Positions 31,358-43,149 of a DNA stretch of 64,000 nt are shown here, piece by piece. The position numbers and the translations under genes were made by a program. The stretch lies in the NCBI GenBank assembly GCA_028564705.1, contig JAPXFQ010000934.1, forward strand, positions 310,001 through 374,000. Direction: 5' to 3'. The stretch comes from Apricaphanius iberus. Its lineage: Eukaryota > Chordata > Actinopteri > Cyprinodontiformes > Aphaniidae. Numbering within the stretch: position 1 is the stretch's first letter; every line of letters starts with the position of its first letter. The notes under the pieces are model-generated. The model searched no databases. It had not been told where the DNA came from and saw nothing but the letters and a program-made list of their open reading frames with translations.

Positions 31358-32089
31358 AGGCAGGGTATACAATAGCGGGAGCGCTCCTCGAAAGGGCGGT
31401 ATCGCTAAATAAAAAGTCCCAACCCTTCATGCTCTCGCCCTAAGCCACGCCTCCAAAACACAGGCAAGCGCATTCAGCATGGTCTCATTAGGTCTCCACC
31501 ACAGTCATCAACTCGCAGGACACAAGACATTTCAACCAAAGTCACAAAATATAAGGTGATCTTACCTGTCCAGGAGAAAATCAGCAACCAACGCATCAGT
31601 TAGCAAGCACTTAGCTTCTTTGAGTTGACGCCAGCGTGTAAATGCATCAGCTCCGATGCAGATTCGGCTTTTGGAACGGTCTTTGTCGTATTTCTTCTTT
31701 CTCGTTGCTATTTCCACAACAGCTTTGCGTTTTCTATGCATTTTGGGAAGGTAATCTGCACAAACTTGGAACTAAATGCGTCACCAAACAAACGCTACTG
31801 CAGCTGGCGGTAGGGTGAGGTAGAGGTGAGCTCAGGCTAGAACGAGCGTTGTGTGCAAACAAGGGGGGGGGGGGGGGTTGCTGGAACACGGAAGCTTTGC
31901 TTACAAGCCTCTTATCCTGGACGGACCGTAGAAGTGGATTGGATAAGCTTTCTTCAGGGTTTCTCGCTGTAGAAAGAATGAAAGTTACTCGGTCAAGTTC
32001 AAGAACTCCTAATTTATAGGTTGCCACTGGCAGCATTTTTTGCAGTTTAAAAAAAAAAGTATTTTAAAATGAAATCGTATACCCTGCCT
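31358..32089. mobile_element. TTAA-target DNA transposon (Kolobok or piggyBac-like MITE)
   Basis: The ends are AGGCAGGGTATAC and GTATACCCTGCCT, exact inverted repeats of 13 bases, and each is flanked directly by TTAA (31354-31357 and 32090-32093). TTAA duplication is used by piggyBac and Kolobok elements. The 732-base interior has no transposase motif, so it is non-autonomous. It includes a run of about 15 G near 31863. Confidence 0.9.
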
Positions 32090-33289
32090 TTAAGTCATTT
32101 TTAAAGTGTCCTTTTTTTTAAAACTTAATAATCTTTTTTTAAAGTATTGTGCTTCACTACATTTTTTATTATATTTGTTACCAAGTAGAAAAATAATCAC
32201 GAATAAATATGATTCAAATATTGCGCCCCGAAATACTGCAATGGATGATGGATATGAGAACTGGCGCTAATCAGAATAAAGATGAAAACAGCTGACATCG
32301 GTGTGGATCCACAAAGAGGAACAAAGGTGGAATAAAATGAAAGTGAAAGAAAATGATGTTAAATCCTGGCCATATGTACTGCAAGTGATCACTTCAGCTT
32401 TAGTTCAAGAAAGCCATCAGGATTATTATGTTTGGGAAGAGACGAAGGTTGCAGCTTTAGAAACTCCACATCAATCCTGCATAAACACGTAAAGATATGT
32501 TAAACTAAACTACTGTCATAGTAAAGCCATAGTTTAATAAAAGGCTGTGCTCAGTTTAATCAAAGACATCAATAAATGATGCAAGAAAACGTCTTCTTTT
32601 TTAATGACCTATCCACTTTTGTCATTCTGTCTGGGGCGTAAAATGCCTCCGGGTTGGGGGTGGTATTTCGCAAATAAATTACAATATCCCGTGTTAATTT
32701 TTTCGTCATATATGTAGGCTACTAATGCTGGGCAATTAGTAGCGATTTTCAGAGGGACCTACAATGTTAGAAGTACATTTTCAATACAAAAATACTTCAC
32801 TGCAAAGCAAAAGAAGGAAGAACTCGACTCATTTTAAAAATTAACTGCTGCTGAAATTTACCAAGAGGTTCAGATTGCAACACAAATATTGGATCAGGAA
32901 GATACCAACTCAAGATGAAACTGAAAAGAAATATCGGCACTGAAAATAAAATTAGGCATTGAACAAATATAATTGTAACTGAAAATCTTAATTTTGAATC
33001 TGAAATAAATGTAGTGGGAAAAAATGTCTGTATTGAAAGTGAAATAAAAATTGAAATCTACAGGATTATGCTACAACATACTTCCTTTCAGCAGAGATGC
33101 AGATGGTTGAAGTATAAAGTATCTTCATTACTATGACAACCTGTTCTGCTTTTCTATAATCCTCATCAGAAAGCCTCTCCAGTGTAAAAACAATATACAC
33201 ATTGTTTTAGTAGTTAGACCACAGCCCAGCACATTAGTACACATTGATGAGAGAATAAGGCAATAAAAATATCCATCCTTAACTATACC
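32090..33289. other. No gene recognised
   Basis: AT-rich. A run of words such as TGAAATTTGAAT-like imperfect repeats near 32960-33060 looks like degraded transposon interior. Nothing coding is supported. Confidence 0.45.
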
Positions 33290-34617
33290 TGTCCTTCTCC
33301 ATTGGTCATTTTAGCCGAGGGTCCATGGAGGCTGCTTGGATGGCAGGAAACTGCTCCAGAAATCACTCCACCATCAGGAACAGGCTGATCCTCCTGCTCT
33401 TTACATCCAAAATGATGGCATGTTCAGGAAGACCTAGAGAGAGACAGTGTGTGTGGTTGTAAAACGGGTGATTTGTAGTAATAATAGTTCAATAATTGTT
33501 TTAGCCATGTAATGTTGCACTAAGTTTACTGTATTTGGATTTACACTTTTACCAAGAAGACGCAGCTTCTGTTTAAGGACAGTTTTAGCCAATCGGCACA
33601 GCTTTAACCACACCACCATAGCTCTGATTCTTCCTGCCCACTTTGAGATGGCAGGTATAGTGGACAACGTTAGAGCAGCAATGTTTATTGTATGAGCAAA
33701 GCAGCCAATTTTTCTTATTTTCATCTTTTTTTACTGCTACATCCATATTAGCTGCGTTATCTACTGTGATGACAACCACTTTTTCCTTTATGTTGAACTC
33801 ATCCAGAATATCCCCTATCTCCTTAGCTATTACATTCCCTGTCTGTGATGTATAGACTGCCCTGGTATGTAGGATTTTCTCCTTCATGGTACCCTCTCCC
33901 ACAAAGTAGTGTCAAGTAGTGGTCTTGTGCCGCACTGGTCCACCCATCCGCAGTCACAGCCATATCTCTGATGTCTTTATATGCTCTCTTGACATTTCCC
34001 TTCTCTACTGCATACCATGCAGGTATGAGTGTATTTATACTGAAGCGGAGTTTGGTGGTTGAGATTTTGGATCAGGCTGCCTGGGCTCTGTGACCTCCAC
34101 AGGCGGGCTGCAGTCCGCTCTTCTTGCAGTCAAACATGGAGCAGCTTTCTGCTCTTAAACTGATTCTGTGCACAATCAGGTGTCTCACCAAATTAGTAAC
34201 ATTCTCAGCCTTAGCTATTATGAATTATTTGCATATATTGCAGTATTGCAATCAATTTTGCTAAAGTGGAGCCACGCTTTTGACTGCAGTGACATTTTGT
34301 AACCATTTCAACGACACACAACTACAGTTCTCTATCAACAACACAGATACACGTGACGTGAACCCCGTCTGTGGGCGTAACCACAAAACGTCTATGTCTG
34401 GTATCCTGGATACAATGACAGTATCTCGTGTTTTTCCTGCATGCCACAATGTATAACGTTACAGCCAATCACAGACAGCATTATCAGGTCTTGATCTTGG
34501 ATTAACCTCTGGGAACAGAAACTTGGCACAGAAAAACGAGGCATGTTTTCATACTCGGTACTACCAAAGCATTTCGGTCGGTGCCACAAAAGAACCGAAG
34601 TTCGGTGACCAGCCCTA
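33290..34617 (-). mobile_element. hAT element remnant with BED-type transposase
   Basis: On the minus strand it starts TAGGGCTGGTCACCGAAC at 34617, a hAT-style terminus. The interior encodes BED finger and transposase pieces. The other terminus was not found. A second hAT-like terminus, TAGGGATGGGTA, begins five bases beyond it at 34622. Confidence 0.75.
33434..34275 (-). pseudogene. hAT transposase (ZBED-like), broken
   Basis: In order on the minus strand: a BED-finger remnant Y-C-N-I-C-K ... V-T-N-L-V-R-H-L-I-V-H (34150-34240); then V-V-V-I-T-V-D-N-A-A-N-M near 33745-33790, a hAT catalytic-core block holding a conserved Asp; then I-G-C-F-A-H-T-I-N-I-A-A-L-T-L near 33670-33715. The last two are in different frames (change near 33720). 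Upstream frames also carry stops. It is a dead transposase. The C-terminal dimerisation region was not seen. Confidence 0.82.
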
Positions 34618-34621
34618 TGAC

Positions 34622-34880
34622 TAGGGATGGGTATATAAACGGTTGTAACCAGACCAAAAAGCAGCGCACATTTTGGTGCCTTATTTCAGTTCTTTTTTTT
34701 CAGCAGAGATGTCAATCACTGTGGATTCTGGGCCATAACCATAATCCAAGAGCGATTCCCTATGTCACCAGAAATGGTAAACTTGTCTATGTTTGTGCAA
34801 AAAAACCTGCTGAAAGTTAAAGCAGTCAAAATTAATGTACCAACGGAGATTAAGTACTTAAAAAAATGCAATAAACGCAT
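34622..34880 (+). mobile_element. Candidate hAT-type terminus (TAGGGATGGGTA)
   Basis: CTAGGGATGGGTATATAAAC resembles a frequent fish hAT end, and it begins right after the end of another hAT element. No partner end was found, so this is tentative. Confidence 0.3.
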
Positions 34881-34887
34881 GCCCTGT

Positions 34888-35440
34888 TTATAATTCAGCC
34901 TGCAACACATCAGCTCTTAACCATGTGTTTATGATCCTAAATCACATGTAAGTATATTATTATTGCCGTATTGGCTTTTTATTGATATGATAATAAGTTC
35001 ATAAGTTGTCTAGAGTTTAAATGCTCCATATTTATGTTGATTTATGCATGTTGGCTCACTGTATAGCTTCATTACATTTCATAGTGAGATACTACTGTGT
35101 TCAAAATACGAAATTATTCTGTTAAAGTGATGTTTTCGGACTTCAAGGATCACCAAATCACCAAATACTATTGTAAACAACAGCCTGGAGCAACGAGGCA
35201 TTTACTGGAGAAAATGGAGCACTCTGTTAGTTTAGCTGCTGTGTCTGAGCCCCATAGATTTCGTTATCTTTCTCAGAAGAGGAGCGACCTTATAAAATCT
35301 AAAACCAGAGTTAGCTTAGGTGAAGTCTACAGCAGATGGACACAAAAGAAAATGTTTCATGGCATCAAAAAGTGTGCGGAAATGGCAACGTTTTTCATTG
35401 AGAAAGGTAGGAAAGCTAGCTAATGGCTAAAGTTAGCTGT
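34888..35440 (+). mobile_element. Unnamed transposon fragment, copy B
   Basis: Similar to 6285-6835 over about 250 bases without the SINE. Downstream of the shared part it carries the open frame described next. Confidence 0.7.
35121..35423 (+). CDS. Transposon-type ORF with Arg-Trp motif
   Basis: Two in-frame ATGs are possible, at 35130 and 35214. The frame reads P-H-R-F-R-Y-L-S-Q-K-R-S-D-L-I-K-S-K-T-R, then V-S-L-G-E-V-Y-S-R-W ... A-E-M-A-T-F-F-I-E-K, and stops at 35423. A K-T-R-V-x-L/I-G-x-x-x-x-R-W ... A-E-x-A-x-F-L block is familiar to me from N-terminal parts of uncharacterised, multi-copy fish proteins that look transposon-derived. It has no named function. The frame may be a first exon, since AAAGGTAGG follows codon ~94 and resembles a donor site. 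Confidence 0.4.
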   Translation, partial: VKVMFSDFKDHQITKYYCKQQPGATRHLLEKMEHSVSLAAVSEPHRFRYLSQKRSDLIKSKTRVSLGEVYSRWTQKKMFHGIKKCAEMATFFIEKGRKAS

Positions 35441-35950
35441 AGGTAAAACAGCTTTGCAATACTCATATACACTGTATATGACGTTGTTCCTAGATATGAT
35501 AGTATCAACCTCCACACCAAGTAAACGAAAGAATAGGAAGCGGTCTCCTCCTGCTCTGTAGTATAAAAGGCTAACTTTCACCACTGCAGTGAGTTACTAT
35601 TATAAAGACTTTTCTAGCTAGCTTTCTGAATTGACATAGGTCTCCGACCATACACTTTAGTCAAATACACACACTGTGTAAGCTGTTGGATGTTTATGTA
35701 AATTGTGAAGTATAAATTATGACTTTTATGGAGGACATCACCAATGGAGTAGAGGATACCACTCAGCTACTGAAATAAGATGCAGAGAGGACAGGTACAA
35801 AAACCTATTGTTGTATTTTTTTTCATTTTAGGAATAGTGATTAATTCACAGCTCAAAATTTGTAGTTTTTTGACAGCCTTGGTAAAAATAAAAAATAATA
35901 AGAAGTTTTTTGGAAAAAGTTTGTATGTTTTACATTCTTTTCCTTGTTCC
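35441..35950. other. No gene recognised
   Basis: Short AT-rich stretch, possibly interior of the transposon copy to its left. Confidence 0.4.
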
Positions 35951-36285
35951 TGCATCAGATCTTACCCAAACCGTGTCCTACCCAGAACTCTTCGTTCTCT
36001 GGCACAGAATCTCCTGGCAGTCCCCCTACTTTGTCTCAAAACGAAGAGGGACAGATCTTTCCAGTCTGTTGCTCCCACACTATGGAACCATCTACCTCTG
36101 CGACTATGATCTGCTAACTCTGCCGAGGTTTTTAAAAAACATCTTAAAAACTCTCTTTTTATTCGAGCTTTTGTATCTTGATTTTTGTTCAATATTTTGG
36201 TACCTAAAGAATTTTCCTTGTATTATGTTGTGCAGCGCTTTGTGACCAATGTTTGTGAAAGGCGCTATATAAACACATTTGACTA
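35951..36285 (+). pseudogene. L2-like LINE, RT C-terminus and 3' tail
   Basis: The frame reads R-T-L-R-S-L-A-Q-N-L-L-A-V-P ... L-K-T-K-R-D-R-S-F-Q-S-V-A-P-T-L-W-N-H-L-P-L. After a stop and in the same register comes S-A-E-V-F-K-K-H-L-K-T-L. This is the C-terminal end of an L2-clade RT. It ends GGCGCTATATAAACACATTTG, a LINE-type tail differing from families I and II. It is heavily 5'-truncated. Confidence 0.85.
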
Positions 36286-38772
36286 ATTTTAAGGTTTCTT
36301 TCGTTGCTTTTGCTGAACAAAATGTTGACTTTACACATCCACACCAAAGTTATCCTGAAAAGCATCCGTTTGTATTTAGAAAAGGAGGCGTAGCCATGGT
36401 TACTGAGTGCATTAGTTGTTGATTCTTCTCACCCCAGAACTCTGGGAGTAAAAAAGCTTCAGATCAACAAAAAACACTTTCCATAAGCAAAGCCTGCAAA
36501 CATCACACCTCCCTGCCCTGCGACACACATCTGTTCACACATATGAGAGCTAGGGTAAATGTCAGGCTACTCAAACGGGTGAAGATAACACAAAGAGACT
36601 GGAAGAGGCTCTCATGCATCTCGCTGCCACATCAAGTCTTCCTTCTCAGCAGGAAGGTGTGAAGCAGAAGCTCTGAATTGTAAGCTTGCTTTCACATTTA
36701 ATGTTGCTGCCAACCCCAAAAAGGGAAGTGATTTCCAGCCATGACTGAGTATGGATATAGGTTTGGCTAAACGTAAATGACTGAAAATATACTCTTGGGC
36801 TAATGATATGGGTGCAACACATCTGAGTCTTTCAGAACTCGTCTCCCGTGGTTCGGTACCCAGATGGAGTCTCTATTACCCTGTCCTTGTTTTGCATTTT
36901 CTTCCTTTGAAGATTTCTGTTTCAGCAAAACAATGAACCTAACCGTGTCTCAGATTTAGCCACGGTCATGGCTACATTTGCTCATTCTGAAACAAATGTT
37001 CATGTTTGAAGCTATAAAGAACTCTTTAATGCTACTAAAGGAAATGCACAACAGATGTTACAGCAGCACTGAGCTACAATACTTTCTATAGGAAAAAAAA
37101 GACTATAGAGATGGTTAACGACTGCAGAAATCAGAAAGCAGGATGAAGCTGAGAGCAGAAAGAGAGAAGAGAGCGAAGTGAGAAGTGGTCAGCAGGTCTT
37201 CCCTCAGTCTGGCTGTAGCAGCAGCCCTAAAGAGTTCACATCCCTGTTGTACCTCCACGGTTTTCATGTGGCATTTTCAGAACGTTTCAATCTGTTCACA
37301 CACTTAGCAGGAAACCTTTCAGATTCAGATTTATCCTGTTCAGCTGAAGCAGTGAGACATATGAAAACCCCAAAAATGCTGCAAAGATCTGTTTGTGTGA
37401 ACCTGCACACGCATTGATGTTCACGTCTAAATTCAAACACACACACATTCGCTGATCTCAACACACTCGCTCACCTCCTGATCCTCCCTCCCACTCCCGC
37501 GCAGCAGATGGAGAGTCGCGATGACCTACAGCTGCTGTCCTGCTGCTGCACGTCTGAACCACTCCAATCTTAAACCAGGGATATTCAGCAGGTTGGGTTG
37601 TCTTGGCCCGATTTCACAGCATATGTGGTGTGTTCATAGGACAAACGAGCCTGTTGAATGTGAGGTACAGCCAATCAGAAAACGCGTGGTGGGGTAAGAA
37701 AACTAAGGCTGTACCTCAAAATGCAATATTCAAAGTGCAATTTAAACATTACATACATTTACAGTTAAACATTAAACAGCTTTAATCAGTTTTAAATTTC
37801 TGTGAATGGATTTTCTGTTTGCCCAAAGAAAATTCATAGAACTTGAGTTCTAAAGCGCAACAATTAGACCAAATGAATAAGTATGGTTGCAATACCTCAC
37901 TAAAATTTATGAAAGCTTGGCGCTCCATGTTTCTTAAAAGGCTGCAGGTCTCAGACAATATACAGTAATGTCAGGTTGTCCAGCTGCAGCTGGGAGGCAA
38001 AAACAGAGCTGCTGATACTGTAACTAGTTAACTAGTTTTGAGTGGTAGTGGATCTGTTTTGGTACGTCGTCACAGTGTCTTTTAAGTGTTTTTAGTGACT
38101 TACACTTATCTTGAAAAGTTCACCAGATGCTTTATGTCAATATGCGATTTCAAGTTTGCTGGTGTTCAAGTTTGTTGATGTCCAGAGTAGCTTATTGAGA
38201 CCCACCAGCAAAGTTTACACAAAAATGTAAGAATTTTCCCACCTGCATCATCACTTACCTTAAAATAATTTAGGTGGTAATACTTTAATTGTTGATGTCC
38301 AACTAAAGCTGCTGCTGGAATTTACCTGCATACTTTAAAGTTTGGCACCACAGACTGGAAGATTATGAGGTGGAACTCAATGACTAGTGTTGCCAGATTC
38401 AATCTTTCCACCCGTTTTAAACACCATGCCTTTAGCTGGGCTTTTGTCGAGATGGCTCCAATGAAATCTGGCATCACTTGAAAAAAAATGAACTGCGAGA
38501 GAGAGCCATTCACAAATGCCAGAATGAATGGATTCACTAGAACGTTCATCAGACCAAAAGTGAGTGAGTTCAGTCAACGTTCACAAAAATATGAATGAAT
38601 TCATGAACGATCGTTCGATGAACTTATTCAGGAACAACATTGTCGTCTGACATGTTTATTTTCTGCAAAGTCTCATTTTATCTCAGGAAGTTTGGCGAGA
38701 TTTTCCCACACACTGTAGGACCAAAACTGTTTTTTATCACCATGTTTGGTGTCATTTTAACATCTTGCCAGA
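36286..38772. other. No gene recognised; possible MITE end near 38385
   Basis: Mostly featureless. Around 38384 the words GACTAGTGTTGCCAGATT, and near 38590 GAATGAATTCATGAACG, resemble ends of fish DNA transposons, but no matching pair was established. Confidence 0.45.
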
Positions 38773-39359
38773 TTCCATTCAATTCAGTTCACTTTTATTT
38801 ATATAGCGCCAGTTCACAACAAATGTAATCTCAAGGCACTTTACAACAAAAGTCGTTTCAATCCAATTATACAAACATTCCAATCAGTTAAAAGTTTAAA
38901 GTCTATGTAAGGAATCCCAGCAGATTGAATGACGTCGTTGACATGGGGTTGAGCTGCATTGATACAGACCTGCAACCACAGCAATCCATTGAGCAATCCC
39001 TCATACTGAGCAAGCATGTAGCGACAGTGGGGAGGAAAAACTCCCCTTTAACAGGAAGAAACCTCCGGCAGAACCAGAACCTGGATCAGTACAAGCGGTC
39101 ATCTGCCACGACCGTCTGGGGGTCTGAGAAGACAGAGAAGAGACATCATGGAGGATGCTCGGTGACTTTGAGCATCATCTGGACCAACGCTCCCCATCCA
39201 GCAGGGGGCGTTGTAGCTGAGCAGGATACCAGACCATCTAGAACTTCTATGGGGAGAAAAATACTGAGAGGAAACTGGATTAACAATCACAATAACATCA
39301 GTACTACTATCTCGAGAGTAGTAGGAATGGAAAGTAGAAGGTGTGTTAGGGTCAGAGCA
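38773..39359 (-). mobile_element. L2-type LINE 3' end, family II
   Basis: Reversed tail: (ATTC)-rich start, CTTTTATTTATATAGCGCCA, then the block GAGCAATCCCTCATACTGAG and AGAAACCTCCGGCAGAACCA shared with 12720-12810. It ends at about GGTGTGTTAGGGTCAGAGC. It is purely 3' UTR. Confidence 0.92.
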
Positions 39360-40678
39360 TAAAAAAAAAGATACATTTTTTAAGCTTGTGTTCAGCTTCT
39401 GGCACCACAGGTTTGGCATTGTGAAAACACAGGAGGACCTCTCCTTTCTCCTGGATGATGAACCTGTTCTGCTTTAAGCTTTTAGTCCTAATTCCTCCTG
39501 GTGTGTGACGTGTTCCTCTAATCTGGTGCAACACCCTCACACCGATGTTGCCACACATGCTGAAGAGTCTTCAATGCATCGAGTTCGTGTTGGAATCAGA
39601 AGACGGATCAGCATCAGCAGACAGTGGGCTTTTGATCACATGTCGGAAGTGTTTAATGTTTTGTTCGGGATAACTCCTTCAGCTCCTTCCTCTGACAGCT
39701 CTGACTTATCAAAGCTGGCTAACACTGATATATTTAGCATCTGCAGGATGTTTCTCTGGGTTTAATCAGGATTTAATGAGACAAAAAGAAGGTAGATCAC
39801 TGCTGCTGTCCTGTTTCCTTTCCCTTCTTCTCGTTAAGACAAATTCTGAGTGACGAACTCTTCAGCTTCTTTCATTCGATCAGGATGGATTGTTTCCCTT
39901 TCATCACTCATCCCCCTTTTCTGGCCTTCCTTTGTCTTTTACTGCTGTCTTATTGTATATTAAACATTCACTCTGTTAGTCAAACAAATGACACTTTGGG
40001 TCTGATGAGAAAATGAACAAAGGGGGCAACGACAAAAGAAACACAGAGCATGGCAGGCAAATGATGTTTGTCTCCTTTTTCATTTCTTTTGTGTGTTTGA
40101 TGGGAAGTAACATGGACTCTGCATGCATGTGCACTGATATACTGATTAAGATGCAGATTATATTCTTCCTGCATCTCATTAACTGCAAACTTAATGCATG
40201 TGTCTGGATTTAATAGTCAGGTTTATAGCAGCTTTTATACAGATTGAGTTCTATAAATACTCTCATGGAATGGCAGGAATGGGAAAACTTTAGACCCTCA
40301 GGAAAAGTAGAGCTGCAGACTCTGAATCAGAACAGGACTGCAGGTCCAGATGGTGTCTGCCTTGGGGTATCGAAAGCCTAGAATGCACATTTTCCACTTC
40401 AGCTTTTAGCTTCTCGTTGCCCAAAGAAACTCTGTCTTCTGTCGAGTTCTTTATTTAAATATCCTTCCACACACGTTAAAAAGTAGATCTAAGCAAAATA
40501 GAATATTGTGAAAACGTAATATTTAATGTATTTCAGAAAGTAAAACTAGTTTTGGAATAAAAATCATTTATTTTTGTGTTTCTTATGATTCTGCCTCACA
40601 GAAAATAAAACCTGAGATTCAATATTACTGGAGATCAATAAAAAATGCTGTGTTTATTTCTACGCATTCAGTTCCTGG
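39360..40678. other. No gene recognised
   Basis: Frames at 39505-39765 (+) and 39352-39558 (-) have no motif I can name. The rest is AT-rich. Confidence 0.45.
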
Positions 40679-40925
40679 TCTGGGCTCCTTTTACATAAAA
40701 TGTACTTCATGAATGCTGCGTGGCATGGAGGAGATCAGTCTGTGGTTCTGCTGAGGTTCTGGAAGCCCAGCTCGCTTTCATGGCAGCCTTCAGGTCATCT
40801 TCATCGCTGGTTCTGGTCTCACTCATATTCGTCTGGACAACACCCCATAGATTTTCTATTGGGATCTGGTCAGACCCATTAGCTGGTGTTACCATGGTGA
40901 CTGAAGATATTTCTGGCAGCTTTGG
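40679..40925 (-). pseudogene. Tc1/mariner transposase C-terminal fragment
   Basis: The minus-strand frame reads D-Q-I-P-I-E-N-L-W-G-V-V ... D-D-L-K-A-A-M-K-A-S-W-A-S, matching the P-D-L-N-P-I-E-N-L-W-G ... L-K-A-A-I-K-A-W end of Tc1-like transposases. The D-L-N has become Q-I, so the final catalytic region is altered. No terminal repeats were seen on this piece. Confidence 0.85.
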
Positions 40926-40954
40926 GGGTGTGGATCGGTAGTACCGATCGGTAC

Positions 40955-41130
40955 CAGTGGTGGGTAGAGTAGCCAAAAATTTTACTCAATTGTACTCAAG
41001 TAAAAGTACTGTTACTTCAGAATAATATTACTCTAGTAAAATGATTACTTGAGTAAGAGTGAAAAAATACCTGGTGAAAAAACTACACAAGTACTGAGTA
41101 ACTATTGAGTAACATCTGTTTTATTTGTTA
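40955..41130 (+). mobile_element. Left end of a MITE-like element (GTGGGTAGAGTA type)
   Basis: CAGTGGTGGGTAGAGTAGCC followed by AAAAATTTTACTCAA and many ACTCAAGTAA words is a very common teleost transposon end. A reversed, diverged counterpart is at 45205-45318. Confidence 0.6.
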
Positions 41131-42588
41131 ATGAGGATTTAATCAGACAAAATCACAGTAGGTTTATCCCATTAATAAAATAATAAAACCTGTGGATAAA
41201 AACATATCTATGAGGCTTAAAGCAGATCATGCTGAACACAGAATGCACTCATGCAACCTAAAGGCAGGTACACACTAAAGGATAATCAGGTGATTTTGAG
41301 CGGTCAGATCCACTCAGAGGGTATCAGAAGGAGAGATCATGAATATTATACATATAAATATATATATATATAATTTTTTTTCCCATAGGGGCACTCTGGG
41401 CTTCATGGGGTAAAAGGGTCAGGTACCTTTCTGCCCCCACCCCACCCCCTTCTGCACATGCCTGTATGCAACAACAAGCAGGAATGCCAAAGTAATAAGT
41501 CAGAAAACTGACTGATATTTTTTTCTTGAATGTTTAAGACTGAAAATGACGTGGGACCTTTAACACCCAAAAAGAACAAATAATAGTTCTGTGGGAATAT
41601 TTCTCCTAAAAAGACTGGACTTACCTGGATAGGCAAGTTTTTCCCCTGCTGTTTGATGCAAACTGCTAACATACTGAAACCTGTTCAAGTCCTGCAGACC
41701 CGTCTTGTTTCGGTTGACCTGAGCGCCGTCTGAGAGCTGCAGGCTGTTTTCTCTGCTGCAGCTTGTTGACAGACGAATAGCGCGGTGTGAGAGGAAGGTA
41801 TGCAGTCTGTGTGATCCATGAATTATCAGGTGAGAGAAAGAAAACAAGGCAGGAGAAAAGCAGAGAATCTAGCTGCAGGAGAATTATCCAGATTCCCAAA
41901 ACATTTAGTCATCGTAGATAAAAAGGAACACAGAAGAAACCTATTGAGAAAAGCATGAAGCTCTCATTTCATGTCATCATTTCTGTAAAAAAAAGAATAT
42001 TGTTTGCCTTTGATAAAACCGTAAAACCTTCAGTTTTTTGGAGCATGAATGTTTTAATTAGATATAAACGCTCCGGCAGAAGAACAAAACCACAAACACA
42101 AAAATCCATCCTGTTTGGTCAAACAGATCAAAGAGTTATTCAGTGACACAAAAAAATAAGCAGCAGAACACGGAGGAAATCCGTAGCGGGCCTCAACAGA
42201 AAGGCTGTAAATCCCATTCCTGACGTGGAGCAAAAATCTCCGCTTAGTGGCTCAAATTCCCGCTGCGTGCTGGAGTCCCACTGGGACGACTAAAGAGAAT
42301 ATTTGCTTGGACACGGGGAAGTAAACAGGATTTTAAAAAGATTTAATTCTTTTTCCCATTGCATGGTGATTAAATGTTCCGCTTTGAGGTTCCTGTCAAC
42401 GTAGGAGGAGAGGGGGGAATCATTCCAGGGTCCTGGTTTTCCTTGATAAGCTTGATTCAAAAACCCAGCAGGAAGTCTATTTACTTGCTGTTATTTGACC
42501 AAATGACTATAAACCTGCATGTGTGTGTGCACCATGCAGACCAAAAAACTTTGGTTTTGGACCAACAGTAAAACTACTGACTTCTGTC

Positions 42589-42598
42589 CCCCCCCCAA
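42589..42598. repeat. Poly-C run
   Basis: Ten C bases or nearly so within the RT-like stretch. Confidence 0.8.
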
Positions 42599-42639
42599 CA
42601 CCCGCTCCTGGATCAGAACCTGTTTGATCAGGTTCAGAG

Positions 42640-42755
42640 AGACAGATTGGCCCCCCCATCTCTTCGTAGCACTCAACGTTAACGATGGGACTCCACAGGG
42701 TCCTGTCCTTAGCCCCCTATTGCACACTATCAAAAATATTGATATTGTTAATAGT
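42640..42755 (+). pseudogene. Non-LTR RT fragment (GTPQG block)
   Basis: The frame reads L-N-V-N-D-G-T-P-Q-G-P-V-L-S-P-L-L, the conserved RT block 4 (G-x-P-Q-G-S-x-L-S-P-x-L), followed by a T-I-K-N-I-D-I stretch where N-D-I is expected. Only about 40 residues are recognisable. It is too short to place in a LINE clade. Confidence 0.6.
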
Positions 42756-43149
42756 TTGTTGAAATTAGCTTTTAAAAAACAGGGGCCTAAATATCACTAT
42801 ATTTGGCTTGATATTGGCTTTTTTGGCAGTTATATATTGAGATCAAAGTTCAAATCCAGTTGAAAGCTGGTGAGGGTCCAGTGAAGGAGGAGTATTATTA
42901 GTCTGAAGTGAATGGAAATAACTATTAAAAAACAAGGGCCTAAATATCACCAAATCTGATGTGATTTAGGCTTTTTGGCTGTGTTTTATTTTGAGCTGTT
43001 TTATTTCCTGCCATCCAGCTTGCTGAAAATACCACCATAGTTTGGGTCATCTCTGGTGGTGATTAAACAATATATATGGATGAGTTTACCAGGCTGGTGG
43101 TGCTGATATAAAGCTTAGTACTTTATAATATACACAGAATTATGCTTAT

